From positions 1 through 10,107 of the forward strand of contig JAFUWR010000271.1 in assembly GCA_017471125.1 (NCBI GenBank): a DNA stretch of 10,107 nt. Reading direction: 5' to 3'. Both the position numbers and the translations under genes were made by a program. The stretch is from Clostridia bacterium (GTDB lineage: Bacteria; Bacillota; Clostridia; Christensenellales; Aristaeellaceae). This document shows, one piece after another, positions 1 to 5,846 of the stretch; position 1 is the first letter of the stretch; every line of letters starts with the position of its first letter. Below the pieces are notes generated by a model. The model searched no databases, was not told where the DNA came from, and worked only from the letters and a program-made list of their open reading frames with translations.

Positions 1-329
1 CGATGTGCAGCGCGTTGGCGATGATCACCGCGTCGAAGCTGTCGTCCCCGTAGGGCAGGTCCGTGGCGTCCGCCACCTCGAAGGTCAGGTTCGGGACAGG
101 CCCACCCTTCTTCGCCTCGGCGATCATGCCGTCGGAGTAGTCGGTGGCGACCATGCGCCGCGGGTGCGACGTGCCGCGCCAGCAGTCCGGGACCGGTGGC
201 CAGCTCCAGCACCTCCATACCCGCGATCCGCTCGGGGATGCGCTGGTACATGAAGTCGTAGATCTGCCGGTCGGCCCGCATCGCCCGCTTGTAGATGGGC
301 GCGTACAGGTCCCATGTGCGCTTCTTCAT
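1..329 (-). pseudogene. Class I SAM-dependent methyltransferase, 5' part, with apparent frameshift (runs off left edge)
   Basis: The gene starts at ATG 329-327, 2 bp after the stop of the preceding methyltransferase, with AGGAAA upstream. It begins MKKRTWDLYAPIYKRAM and has the SAM-binding motif I VLELATGPG at residues 40-48. After ...ARHVAPA (about position 159) the reading frame loses family likeness. The -1/+2 frame then continues with typical sequence, RMVATDYSDGMIAEAKKG and FEVADATDLPYGDDSFDAV, up to the window edge. The two halves together look like one Methyltransf_11/UbiE-like protein, with one extra base or two missing bases near 158 in a GC-rich run. Neither frame has a stop before the edge. 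This could be a real inactivating mutation or a sequencing/assembly error. The C-terminal half lies outside the window, and the substrate is unknown. It is probably the last or a late gene of the operon starting at 3402. Confidence 0.75.
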
Positions 330-331
330 GG

Positions 332-955
332 CTATTTCCTCGCGATCACGGCGATCCACGGCTTGGACGGATGGTGGTCCGTGCCGACCCGGGAGAAGCC
401 CGCCGCCTTGAGCGCCGCCTCGATCTCCGGGGCGGTGTAGTTCTTCATGCCGTCGATGATCTTCTCGAACCTTTGGCTCGTGGCGTCCGTGCCGTCGGAC
501 TCGTTGCAGATCAGGAACGCGCCGCCAGGCTTCAGGATGTTCGCCACCTGCCCGAAGCACCGCTCCAGCCCCGGCCAGAAGTAGATCGTCTCGAAGGCCG
601 TGGCCAGGTCGAACGCCGCCGCCGGGAGGTCCAGCGCCGACACGTCGCCCTGCCGCACGTCGCAGCGGCCCGCGTCGATCATGGCTTTATTGTACTCCCG
701 CGCCTTCTCCACCGACAGCGCCGAGTAGTCCACGGCGGTGACATGGGCGTCCGGGTAGCGCTTCAACAGCTCGCCCGCGTTGCGCCCGCCGCCGCAGCCC
801 AGGTCCGCCGCCCGGGTCGGGCGCAGGTCCGGCAGGTGCGCCATGCCCCAATCGGCCAGCTTCGCGTGGCCGGAATTCATGCCGCTGAGCATCAGCTTTC
901 CCAGCACGCCCTCGGGCTTGCGGGTCTGGCTCACGTAATCCTTGAACAGTCCCAT
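332..955 (-). CDS. Class I SAM-dependent methyltransferase
   Basis: A 207-aa Rossmann-fold methyltransferase. Motif I is ADLGCGGGRNAG (residues 50-61), the acidic residue that would bind the SAM ribose is D76 in VTAVDYS, and GDVSALDLP (103-111) follows, then the post-motif LKPGGAFLICNE (141-152). It has no membrane segment and should be cytosolic. The ATG at 955-953 is chosen because GGAGG lies just upstream and the conserved MGLFKDYVSQ start fits the family. A longer frame runs upstream to 1354 but only overlaps the MBL gene out of frame. The gap from the MBL stop is 11 bp and the next methyltransferase begins 2 bp after its stop, so translation is probably coupled. The family is common in Clostridia without an assigned substrate; a small molecule is more likely than RNA or protein, but that is inference. 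Confidence 0.9.
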   Translation of the reverse strand: MGLFKDYVSQTRKPEGVLGKLMLSGMNSGHAKLADWGMAHLPDLRPTRAADLGCGGGRNAGELLKRYPDAHVTAVDYSALSVEKAREYNKAMIDAGRCDVRQGDVSALDLPAAAFDLATAFETIYFWPGLERCFGQVANILKPGGAFLICNESDGTDATSQRFEKIIDGMKNYTAPEIEAALKAAGFSRVGTDHHPSKPWIAVIARK

Positions 956-966
956 GGTCGTCCCTC

Positions 967-1833
967 CTATGTCCCCCGCTTTTTCGCGAGCCGCGCGCCG
1001 CGGGCGTTTTGCTCGGTGTCGTCGTCCTCGATGTAGCCGTCGTAGGGCGCCTCCGGGTCGGCATAGCGCCGGGTGAAGGGCTTGCAGATGTCCGTCCGGT
1101 GGGCGAAGGCGAAGTCCAGGTCGTCCGTCCAGCCGGTGTGTCCGGTGATGACCGCGATGCGCCGGTTGCGCCCGCGGATGTTCGCCTCCAGCTTTTCCAG
1201 CGACCGCACGGCCAGCTTGTTGTCCTCGGCCAGGGTGCTGATGAAGCTGTACCCGCCGTCCGCGCCGAACCAGATCGTGTCGCCGGTGAACAGGTACTCG
1301 TCGTCCACCAGGTACACCATGTGGCCCCAGGTGTGGCCGGGCACCAGTATGCACTCCACCTTGATGCCGCCGAAATCGAGCACCTGCCCGTCCTTTAAGA
1401 GCACCCGCTCGTTGTCCGTTTTGACCATCGGCAGCTTGTACAGCCCGTGGATGACCCGCCGCCGCGCCTCGCCGGTCAGGTAGCGGTTCTCGATCTCGCC
1501 GATGTACACCGTCGCGTCCCTGAACAGCAGCTCGCTGTCGCGCTCCAGCGCGCCGACGTGGTCGGTGTCCTGGTGGGTGATGAGGATGTGCCTGATGGAC
1601 GCCGGGTCAATGTCCAGCCATCCCATCTTCTCCCTGAGCCGCGCGTAGTTGTAGCCCGCGTCGATCATGATGGTGACGCCGTTCTTCGTATAGAAGAAGA
1701 TGTTCGCCACCCACTCCCGCACGCAGGCCACGTGGTCGTCGATCCAGCCGGTGTTCAGGGGCTTGAAGATCGCCCGCCCGCGGAACATCGCGCTCATGGA
1801 CCGCTTCTGGTTTTCCGAATCCTTCCTCGCCAT
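967..1833 (-). CDS. MBL-fold metallo-hydrolase with HxDxDH metal motif
   Basis: A 288-aa metallo-beta-lactamase-fold protein. The metal-binding residues are visible: THQDTDHVGA (H87, D89, D91, H92), H167 in VPGHTWGH, bridging D185 in LFTGDTIW, and H232 in ITGHTGW. The usual second His of the HxHxDH motif is Asp (D89), so the site-1 metal ligand set is altered. The fold superfamily includes lactonases, glyoxalase II, thioesterases and phosphodiesterases; the sequence does not tell which reaction this is. No signal peptide is seen, so it is probably cytosolic. The C-terminal tail (about 265-288) is charged and looks disordered. The ATG at 1833 has AGGGGG upstream, and Met13 or Met16 are weaker alternatives. 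It lies 12 bp after the alpha/beta hydrolase stop and is followed by two methyltransferases. Confidence 0.9.
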   Translation of the reverse strand: MARKDSENQKRSMSAMFRGRAIFKPLNTGWIDDHVACVREWVANIFFYTKNGVTIMIDAGYNYARLREKMGWLDIDPASIRHILITHQDTDHVGALERDSELLFRDATVYIGEIENRYLTGEARRRVIHGLYKLPMVKTDNERVLLKDGQVLDFGGIKVECILVPGHTWGHMVYLVDDEYLFTGDTIWFGADGGYSFISTLAEDNKLAVRSLEKLEANIRGRNRRIAVITGHTGWTDDLDFAFAHRTDICKPFTRRYADPEAPYDGYIEDDDTEQNARGARLAKKRGT

Positions 1834-1845
1834 TTCTGTTTCCCC

Positions 1846-2613
1846 CTATACGGGCATATCCATGAACTCGTCGATGGCCTTCAGCACGGGGGCGGTATAC
1901 TGCTCCCCGCCGAACAGCCACTGCTCGTGCTGCATGTCGAATTCGCGGATGTCCGGGTCGCGAAAGTGCCTCTTGTATCGGTTCAGGTACTTCTCCCCCA
2001 TCTTCCTGGCATAGATGAAGTGCGCCCGGGTGTGCTCCACATGGATGTCGTCCTCGAGCCAGGTGAGCAGGTCGGTGTAGTACTCGTTCTTGATGGACTC
2101 CGGCGAGAACTTCTCGAAGCAGCCCATGAATCTGTCCGCCGTCTCGTCGCTCATCTCGAAGAACTGCTTGAGCTTCGCCCGGGTCTTTTCCCGCTTCTTG
2201 TCGCTCTTGGTGAAGCTGGTCAGCAGCGGCACCACCAGCTTCGATTGGAGCCACGCGCTGAATTTGCCGCTCTGGTCCAGGTCGGGGCTTCCGAAGATGC
2301 CGTGGTCCAGATGGACGTTTCGCCGCTGGATGAGCTGGCCGACGAAGCTCGAGCCCAGGGACGAGCCGATGGCCCCGTCGATTTTCCCATCGAAACGCTC
2401 CTGTATGTAGCGCTCGATCTTCCCGGTGACCGTGAGCATGTCGGGGAAGACGGACCCGCTGCCGTCGAAGCCGTCGTAGTCCACGCAGACCAAGTGGTAC
2501 TTCGCGCCCAGCCGGTCCAGCACCGCGGCGAAGTTCGTCTCGTAGTCGCAGGCCGTGCCCGGCAGCAGGAACAGCGTCTTGCCCGACCTGTTCCCCATCT
2601 CGTCAAATCGCAT
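1846..2613 (-). CDS. Alpha/beta hydrolase (255 aa)
   Basis: An alpha/beta hydrolase-fold protein of 255 aa. The oxyanion-side strand is KTLFLLPGTACDYETNF (residues 12-28). The nucleophile elbow is GSSLGSS (83-89) with S85 as likely nucleophile. E207 in KMGEKY is a candidate acid, and H229 in DMQHEQW is a candidate catalytic His. The middle region (about 115-190) is a charged helical cap with many Lys and Glu, which usually sets substrate specificity. There is no signal peptide. The ATG at 2613 is preceded by GGAGGGATGACCC, so the ribosome binding site sits in the last codons of the upstream hydrolase gene (3-bp gap). Esterase, thioesterase or lipase-like activity is plausible but not proven. 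It is structurally parallel to its upstream neighbour and may be a diverged duplicate. Confidence 0.85.
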   Translation of the reverse strand: MRFDEMGNRSGKTLFLLPGTACDYETNFAAVLDRLGAKYHLVCVDYDGFDGSGSVFPDMLTVTGKIERYIQERFDGKIDGAIGSSLGSSFVGQLIQRRNVHLDHGIFGSPDLDQSGKFSAWLQSKLVVPLLTSFTKSDKKREKTRAKLKQFFEMSDETADRFMGCFEKFSPESIKNEYYTDLLTWLEDDIHVEHTRAHFIYARKMGEKYLNRYKRHFRDPDIREFDMQHEQWLFGGEQYTAPVLKAIDEFMDMPV

Positions 2614-2616
2614 GGG

Positions 2617-3402
2617 TCATCCCTCCTCTTTCCCCGACAGGAACCGCGTGGCCTCCCGACAGAAGCGCTCCGGGAACATCAGCACCAGCTCCGCGTGGGC
2701 CAGGCCCGCGAACTCCCGGACGACGGTCTGCGGGAACGCCCGCTTCGTGTAGGCGATGTCGTTCTTGCGGGCGCGCTTCTCCTGCTCGCCGTACCAGTAT
2801 TCGATCTCGGTCGGCACCCGCGGCACCGGGTCCGGCATATCATAGTTGTTGGTGGACCAGAACACGTTGTAGATCGTCCGGGGCGAGAAGTGACGCTTCT
2901 CGAAGTCGAAGATCTTGCGGTAGTGCGCCTCCGGGTCCTCCCCCGCCGGCGTCCAGCGCTTCGGCGGCATCGCCAGCTTCATCAGCGTCAGGGACTTGGT
3001 GCCCAGCATGATCGACACCCAGTCCGCCACCGAGATCAGTCGGCAGATGAGCTTCGGGTACGGATAGGGCGTGATGCCCGCGTCGATGATGGCCTTGTCC
3101 ACCGGGATGTCCTCCGTCGCCAGGAAGCGGATGACGCTGGCCCCGCCCATGGACACGCCGTACATCGCCTCCACCTTCTTTATCCCCTTGCCCCGCAGGT
3201 ATTCGGCGGCGTCCCGGGCGTTCTTCTCCAGGGTGGTGAACGTCGTCCCCTGCTCGTCGTGGCCGTCCGCGATGAACAGGTAGACGTGCCAGTCCCGCGC
3301 CATCGCCTCCGCCGACGGCTTGAACACCCACCAGGGCTCCGCCGCGCACTGGAACATGACGAACGTTTTCCCATTCCCCGCGCCAAATTCATAGACCTTC
3401 AT
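2617..3402 (-). CDS. Alpha/beta hydrolase (261 aa), first gene of operon
   Basis: A 261-aa alpha/beta hydrolase. The nucleophile elbow is MYGVSMGGAS (residues 80-89) with S84 as nucleophile. A Glu in WYGEQE (E206 or E208) is the likely acid, and H236 in AGLAHAELV is the likely catalytic His. The N-terminal strand leads into CAAEPWWVFKP (19-29) at the oxyanion position. A long cap region (about 112-190) has aromatic and Pro-rich segments. It is cytosolic, with no signal peptide. The ATG at 3402 has GGTGG upstream and lies about 40 nt after the predicted transcription start. It is the promoter-proximal gene of the five-gene operon. The second hydrolase follows after 3 bp. The substrate is unknown; the family covers esterases, peptidases and lactone hydrolases. 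Confidence 0.87.
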   Translation of the reverse strand: MKVYEFGAGNGKTFVMFQCAAEPWWVFKPSAEAMARDWHVYLFIADGHDEQGTTFTTLEKNARDAAEYLRGKGIKKVEAMYGVSMGGASVIRFLATEDIPVDKAIIDAGITPYPYPKLICRLISVADWVSIMLGTKSLTLMKLAMPPKRWTPAGEDPEAHYRKIFDFEKRHFSPRTIYNVFWSTNNYDMPDPVPRVPTEIEYWYGEQEKRARKNDIAYTKRAFPQTVVREFAGLAHAELVLMFPERFCREATRFLSGKEEG

Positions 3403-3446
3403 AACCGGACCACCTGCCGACGCATCAAAGTTTGTCTCTTCTAACC

Positions 3447-3475
3447 ATTATACCCCCTCTCGCCCAAAAATGCAA
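3447..3475 (-). promoter_or_regulatory. Sigma-A-type promoter of the hydrolase/methyltransferase operon
   Basis: Read on the minus strand, a perfect -10 TATAAT (3452-3447) lies exactly 17 bp from a partial -35 TTGCAT (3475-3470). Transcription would start near 3440 and give a leader of about 38 nt before the ATG at 3402. It begins immediately after the terminator of the upstream sugar operon, so the two operons are separately transcribed. Confidence 0.75.
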
Positions 3476-3490
3476 GCCCTTTCATCCATA

Positions 3491-3530
3491 CAAAACGTCC
3501 CCCGAAAGACCCTTCGGTCCTCCGGGGGAC
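3491..3530 (-). terminator. Rho-independent terminator of the alpha-galactoside operon
   Basis: An inverted repeat has outer arms GTCCCCCG and CGGGGGAC (3497-3504 with 3523-3530) and an inner GACC/GGTC stem around CTTC. On the minus strand it is followed by GTTTTG. The T-run is on the minus-strand side only, so it terminates leftward transcription. It lies 24 bp past the stop of the zinc-ribbon gene and just before the -35 box of the next operon. Confidence 0.8.
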
Positions 3531-3553
3531 GCGCCTCGTTGTGTATCCGCCCT

Positions 3554-3766
3554 TTAGCTTTCATACTCTGCAAAGAGCTGGCAGCAGCCCGTCTCGTGGT
3601 ACCAGCGTATCAATTCCTCGAGCCTGTGTCTTTGGACGTGGATGGCTTCGGACAGGCAGTCCAGGCAGCCATAGGCCACGGCCGTGCGGCAGATGAGCTT
3701 GCGATACAGCGCGATCTCATCGCTGGTGAGGGGCGCGCCGCAGCTTTGACAGCGATGGCTGGTCAA
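3554..3766 (-). CDS. Small double-CxxC zinc-ribbon protein with TTG start
   Basis: A 70-aa protein beginning (M)TSHRCQSCGAPLTSDE. It has two knuckles, CQSC (residues 6-9) and CLDC (35-38), which probably bind one zinc, plus extra Cys at 26, 61 and 62. It resembles a small hypothetical family common in Clostridia (CxxCGxxLTxDEIALxxKLI...CLDCL...GC.LF); this is recalled from memory and not searched. Function is unknown. The start is taken as TTG at 3766-3764: GGAGG lies 7 nt upstream, the residues after it match the family N-terminus, and there is no ATG or GTG near. TTG shares bases with the TGA stop of the alpha-galactosidase (TTGA), so the two genes should be translationally coupled. It is the last gene before the terminator. 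The frame stays open far upstream, but that part is a shadow of the alpha-galactosidase. Confidence 0.8.
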   Translation of the reverse strand: MTSHRCQSCGAPLTSDEIALYRKLICRTAVAYGCLDCLSEAIHVQRHRLEELIRWYHETGCCQLFAEYES

Positions 3767-4896
3767 GACCTTTCCTCCAATCCGCCCAGATAGACCCGCG
3801 AGCCGTGCGGGGGGACCGTCGCCATGAAATGCTCTCCAAAGACCCCGGCGGACGATTGCGCGTAGCAGTCGCGCAGGCGCAGGACCTTGGTTGAGGAGAG
3901 GGTCAGCCCGATGTCCCACAGCGCCAGCGGCACATTGGCGGGCGCGTCGCCGAAATTGAAGAAGCCCAGTGCCAGTTCCCCGCCGGTCAGCGCCTTCACC
4001 AGCACAAAGGCGTCGTCGTTGCCGTACACCGGCACCTTGTAGGGCGCGCGGCCCTCCGCGTCCTGGTTGACGCGGATGAGGTCCCGGTTCCTGAGGATGG
4101 CGCGCGTCTCGGGCGCGAGCGACCGCACGTCGCAGCCGATGACCAGCGGGGAATTGAGGAACGCCCACAGCGCGAAGTGGGTCCGATACTCCTCGTCGGT
4201 GCAGCCGGTCATGCGCACCTCGGGATTGACGCCGGCCCCGTTCATGCCCACCACCAGCATGTCCATGTCGTCGTGGCAGAAGGGCGCGCCGCCATTGAGG
4301 TGCTCGAGCCGGGCGCGGGCGATGGCCTCGATGGAGAACCAGCCGTCCCGGATGTCGACGGTGGAGCGGAAGGTCCCCGCCCCGGTGGAGCGTATCCAGT
4401 TTTCCACGTGCTCCGTGCCCCACTGACAGGCCGCCAGCAGTATGTCGCGCCCCGTAGAACGCAGCGCCAGGGCCATGCGGCGGTACAGCAGCTCCGAGCC
4501 GATGCCCGACGGGCGGTTGCAGTTGTCGTATTTCAGATAGTCTATGCTCCATTCGGCCATCTGACGGGCATCCTGGTATTCGTGGTCGAAGCTGCCGGGA
4601 TACCCTGCGCAGGTCCGCACGCCGCAGCAGCCGTACAGGCCGAGCTTCATGCCCCGGGCGTGGACGGCGTCGGCCAGCGCCTTCATGCCGTGGGGGAACT
4701 TTTTCGGGTCCGGCACCAGCCGCCCGTCGACCCGCTCCCGCAGCGCCCAGCAATCGTCCAGTATCACGTATTCATAGCCCAGGTCCCGCAGGCCCTCGGC
4801 GATCATGGCGTCCGCGGTCTCCAGCGCCAGCTTCTCGTCGATCTGATCGTAAAAGGTGTTCCAGGAATTCCAGCCCATGGGCGGCGTCGATTTCAT
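3763..4896 (-). CDS. Alpha-galactosidase, glycoside hydrolase family 27
   Basis: A 377-aa GH27 enzyme that removes terminal alpha-linked galactose from sugars such as melibiose or raffinose-type oligosaccharides, with retention of configuration. Family marks are PPMGWNSWNTF (residues 5-15), ILDDCW (45-50, substrate-binding acids), GLYGCCGVRTCAGYPGS (86-102), the nucleophile D124 in LKYDNC, CQWG (157-160), and acid/base D181 in RSTVDIRDGW. The (beta/alpha)8 barrel fills about residues 1-285, and the beta-sandwich C-terminal domain follows. There is no signal peptide, so it acts in the cytoplasm on imported sugar. Length is normal for a short bacterial GH27. ATG 4896 overlaps the AraC stop by 4 bp (ATGA) and has GGAGG upstream. 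Exact substrate is uncertain; alpha-N-acetylgalactosaminidase or beta-L-arabinopyranosidase activities also occur in GH27. Confidence 0.93.
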   Translation of the reverse strand: MKSTPPMGWNSWNTFYDQIDEKLALETADAMIAEGLRDLGYEYVILDDCWALRERVDGRLVPDPKKFPHGMKALADAVHARGMKLGLYGCCGVRTCAGYPGSFDHEYQDARQMAEWSIDYLKYDNCNRPSGIGSELLYRRMALALRSTGRDILLAACQWGTEHVENWIRSTGAGTFRSTVDIRDGWFSIEAIARARLEHLNGGAPFCHDDMDMLVVGMNGAGVNPEVRMTGCTDEEYRTHFALWAFLNSPLVIGCDVRSLAPETRAILRNRDLIRVNQDAEGRAPYKVPVYGNDDAFVLVKALTGGELALGFFNFGDAPANVPLALWDIGLTLSSTKVLRLRDCYAQSSAGVFGEHFMATVPPHGSRVYLGGLEERS

Positions 4897-5780
4897 GCGC
4901 GTTCCTCCGCTTCGATCTGCTTGCGTTCCCTGTAATGCTTCGGACTGACCCCGCAGATCCCCTTGAACATCCGGGAAAACGCCAATTGATCCTCATAGCC
5001 GACCTTGTTGGCGATCTCCTGTATGGACATCTCCGTCTCCTCCAGCAGCTTGATGGCGGCATCCGCCCGGATGCGCATCAGGTAGCCCTGCATGGTCTGC
5101 CCCGTGTGCCGGCGAAACTGGGTGGAGAGGTAGCCCCGGGAGAACCCGATGTAGTCCACCACATCCTCGACAGTGATGGTGTAGTAGTTGTTTCGGATGA
5201 ACTCCGCCGCCAGCCGGACGTACTCCTCGCACTCGTTGGTCTTGGGGCGGACGGGGCGGCGATGCCCGTCGTCCGCGACGGCCTCCATCGCCAGCGCCAG
5301 GAATTCCAGCAGCACGCCCCGGCGACGCAGGTCCCCCACCGCGTTCATCTCGGGATACTGGTAGATGCGGTTGACCAGCGCGAAGAACTCCCGGGTCTCC
5401 ACCTCCGAATCCAGGCAGTAGATCTCCGGGCTGAAGCCGATGGCCTCCGCGATGCCCGGGGCTTCGCTGCCGGTGAAGGTGACCCAGCAGTATTCCCACG
5501 GGTCCTGGGCGTCCGGGTAGTATTCCACCTCTTCGCCGTCCCGCAGGAGAAAGAGCTGCCCGTAGCGCGGGTGGAACACCCGGTCCCGGGTCTTGAGCGT
5601 CCCCCTGCCGGAGAGCACCGCGTGGAGGTGCCAGCAGTCCCGAAGCTCCGGGCCGAAGCGCGCGTCGGGGTCGCAACGCTCCATGCCGCAGGCCACCAGG
5701 CGCAGCTCTCCCTGCTGGTCGTGGCTGTACTCCAGGCACCGATAGTGCTTGTTGCGCTTCACGCGGTCGACGGGCTTCAC
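4893..5780 (-). CDS. AraC-family transcriptional regulator
   Basis: A regulator of 295 aa counted from GTG 5780. The N-terminal half (about 25-125) is a cupin-like ligand-binding domain with HLHAVLSGRG (51-60) and WEYCWVTFTG (95-104). Two helix-turn-helix motifs occupy about 190-290, ending in the AraC signature VGYEDQLAFSRMFKGICGVS (260-279) followed by PKHYRE. It is the likely sugar-responsive activator of the operon in which it is encoded. The GTG start is preferred: GGGAGGGAG lies just upstream and the product begins where the family does. An ATG at 5831 would add 17 residues made from the intercistronic hairpin and has no ribosome binding site. The gene lies 66 bp after the binding-protein stop and overlaps the alpha-galactosidase start by 4 bp, so the regulator and enzyme should be made together. 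Confidence 0.92.
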   Translation of the reverse strand: MKPVDRVKRNKHYRCLEYSHDQQGELRLVACGMERCDPDARFGPELRDCWHLHAVLSGRGTLKTRDRVFHPRYGQLFLLRDGEEVEYYPDAQDPWEYCWVTFTGSEAPGIAEAIGFSPEIYCLDSEVETREFFALVNRIYQYPEMNAVGDLRRRGVLLEFLALAMEAVADDGHRRPVRPKTNECEEYVRLAAEFIRNNYYTITVEDVVDYIGFSRGYLSTQFRRHTGQTMQGYLMRIRADAAIKLLEETEMSIQEIANKVGYEDQLAFSRMFKGICGVSPKHYRERKQIEAEERA

Positions 5781-5800
5781 GGCGCTCCCTCCCCTACGGC

Positions 5801-5829
5801 GAATGGGCCGGCGCGGGCCGGCCCGATTC
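5801..5829 (-). other. GC-rich intercistronic hairpin between binding protein and regulator genes
   Basis: A long inverted repeat pairs GAAT with ATTC and GGGCCGGC (5805-5812) with GCCGGCCC (5817-5824), around loop 5813-5816 and with one bulged base (5825). It starts 17 bp after the binding-protein stop on the minus strand. No T-run follows, so it is not a classical terminator. By analogy with hairpins after malE-type genes, it may protect the 3' end of the binding-protein mRNA or reduce read-through, keeping the binding protein more abundant than the genes after it. Confidence 0.6.
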
Positions 5830-5846
5830 ATTGGATCGTGTTTGCG

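Noticed and set aside
332..1354. A 340-codon version of the methyltransferase starting at 1354.
   Set aside because: The first about 130 residues overlap the MBL gene out of frame and have shadow composition. The ATG at 955 has GGAGG and the family N-terminus.
1447..3444. A 665-codon open frame on the plus strand.
   Set aside because: It lies opposite three recognisable genes and crosses their boundaries. Its product is rich in His, Arg, Val and Leu without family features, as expected for the antisense frame of GC-rich coding DNA.
3767..4753. The long N-terminal extension of the zinc-ribbon frame.
   Set aside because: It overlaps the GH27 gene in another frame, and its Arg, Gly and Pro-rich translation is a shadow. 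The TTG start explains the real protein.
5781..5831. An ATG start at 5831 for the AraC regulator.
   Set aside because: It has no ribosome binding site and would translate the intercistronic hairpin into an Arg-rich leader. GTG 5780 has a strong GGGAGGGAG site.
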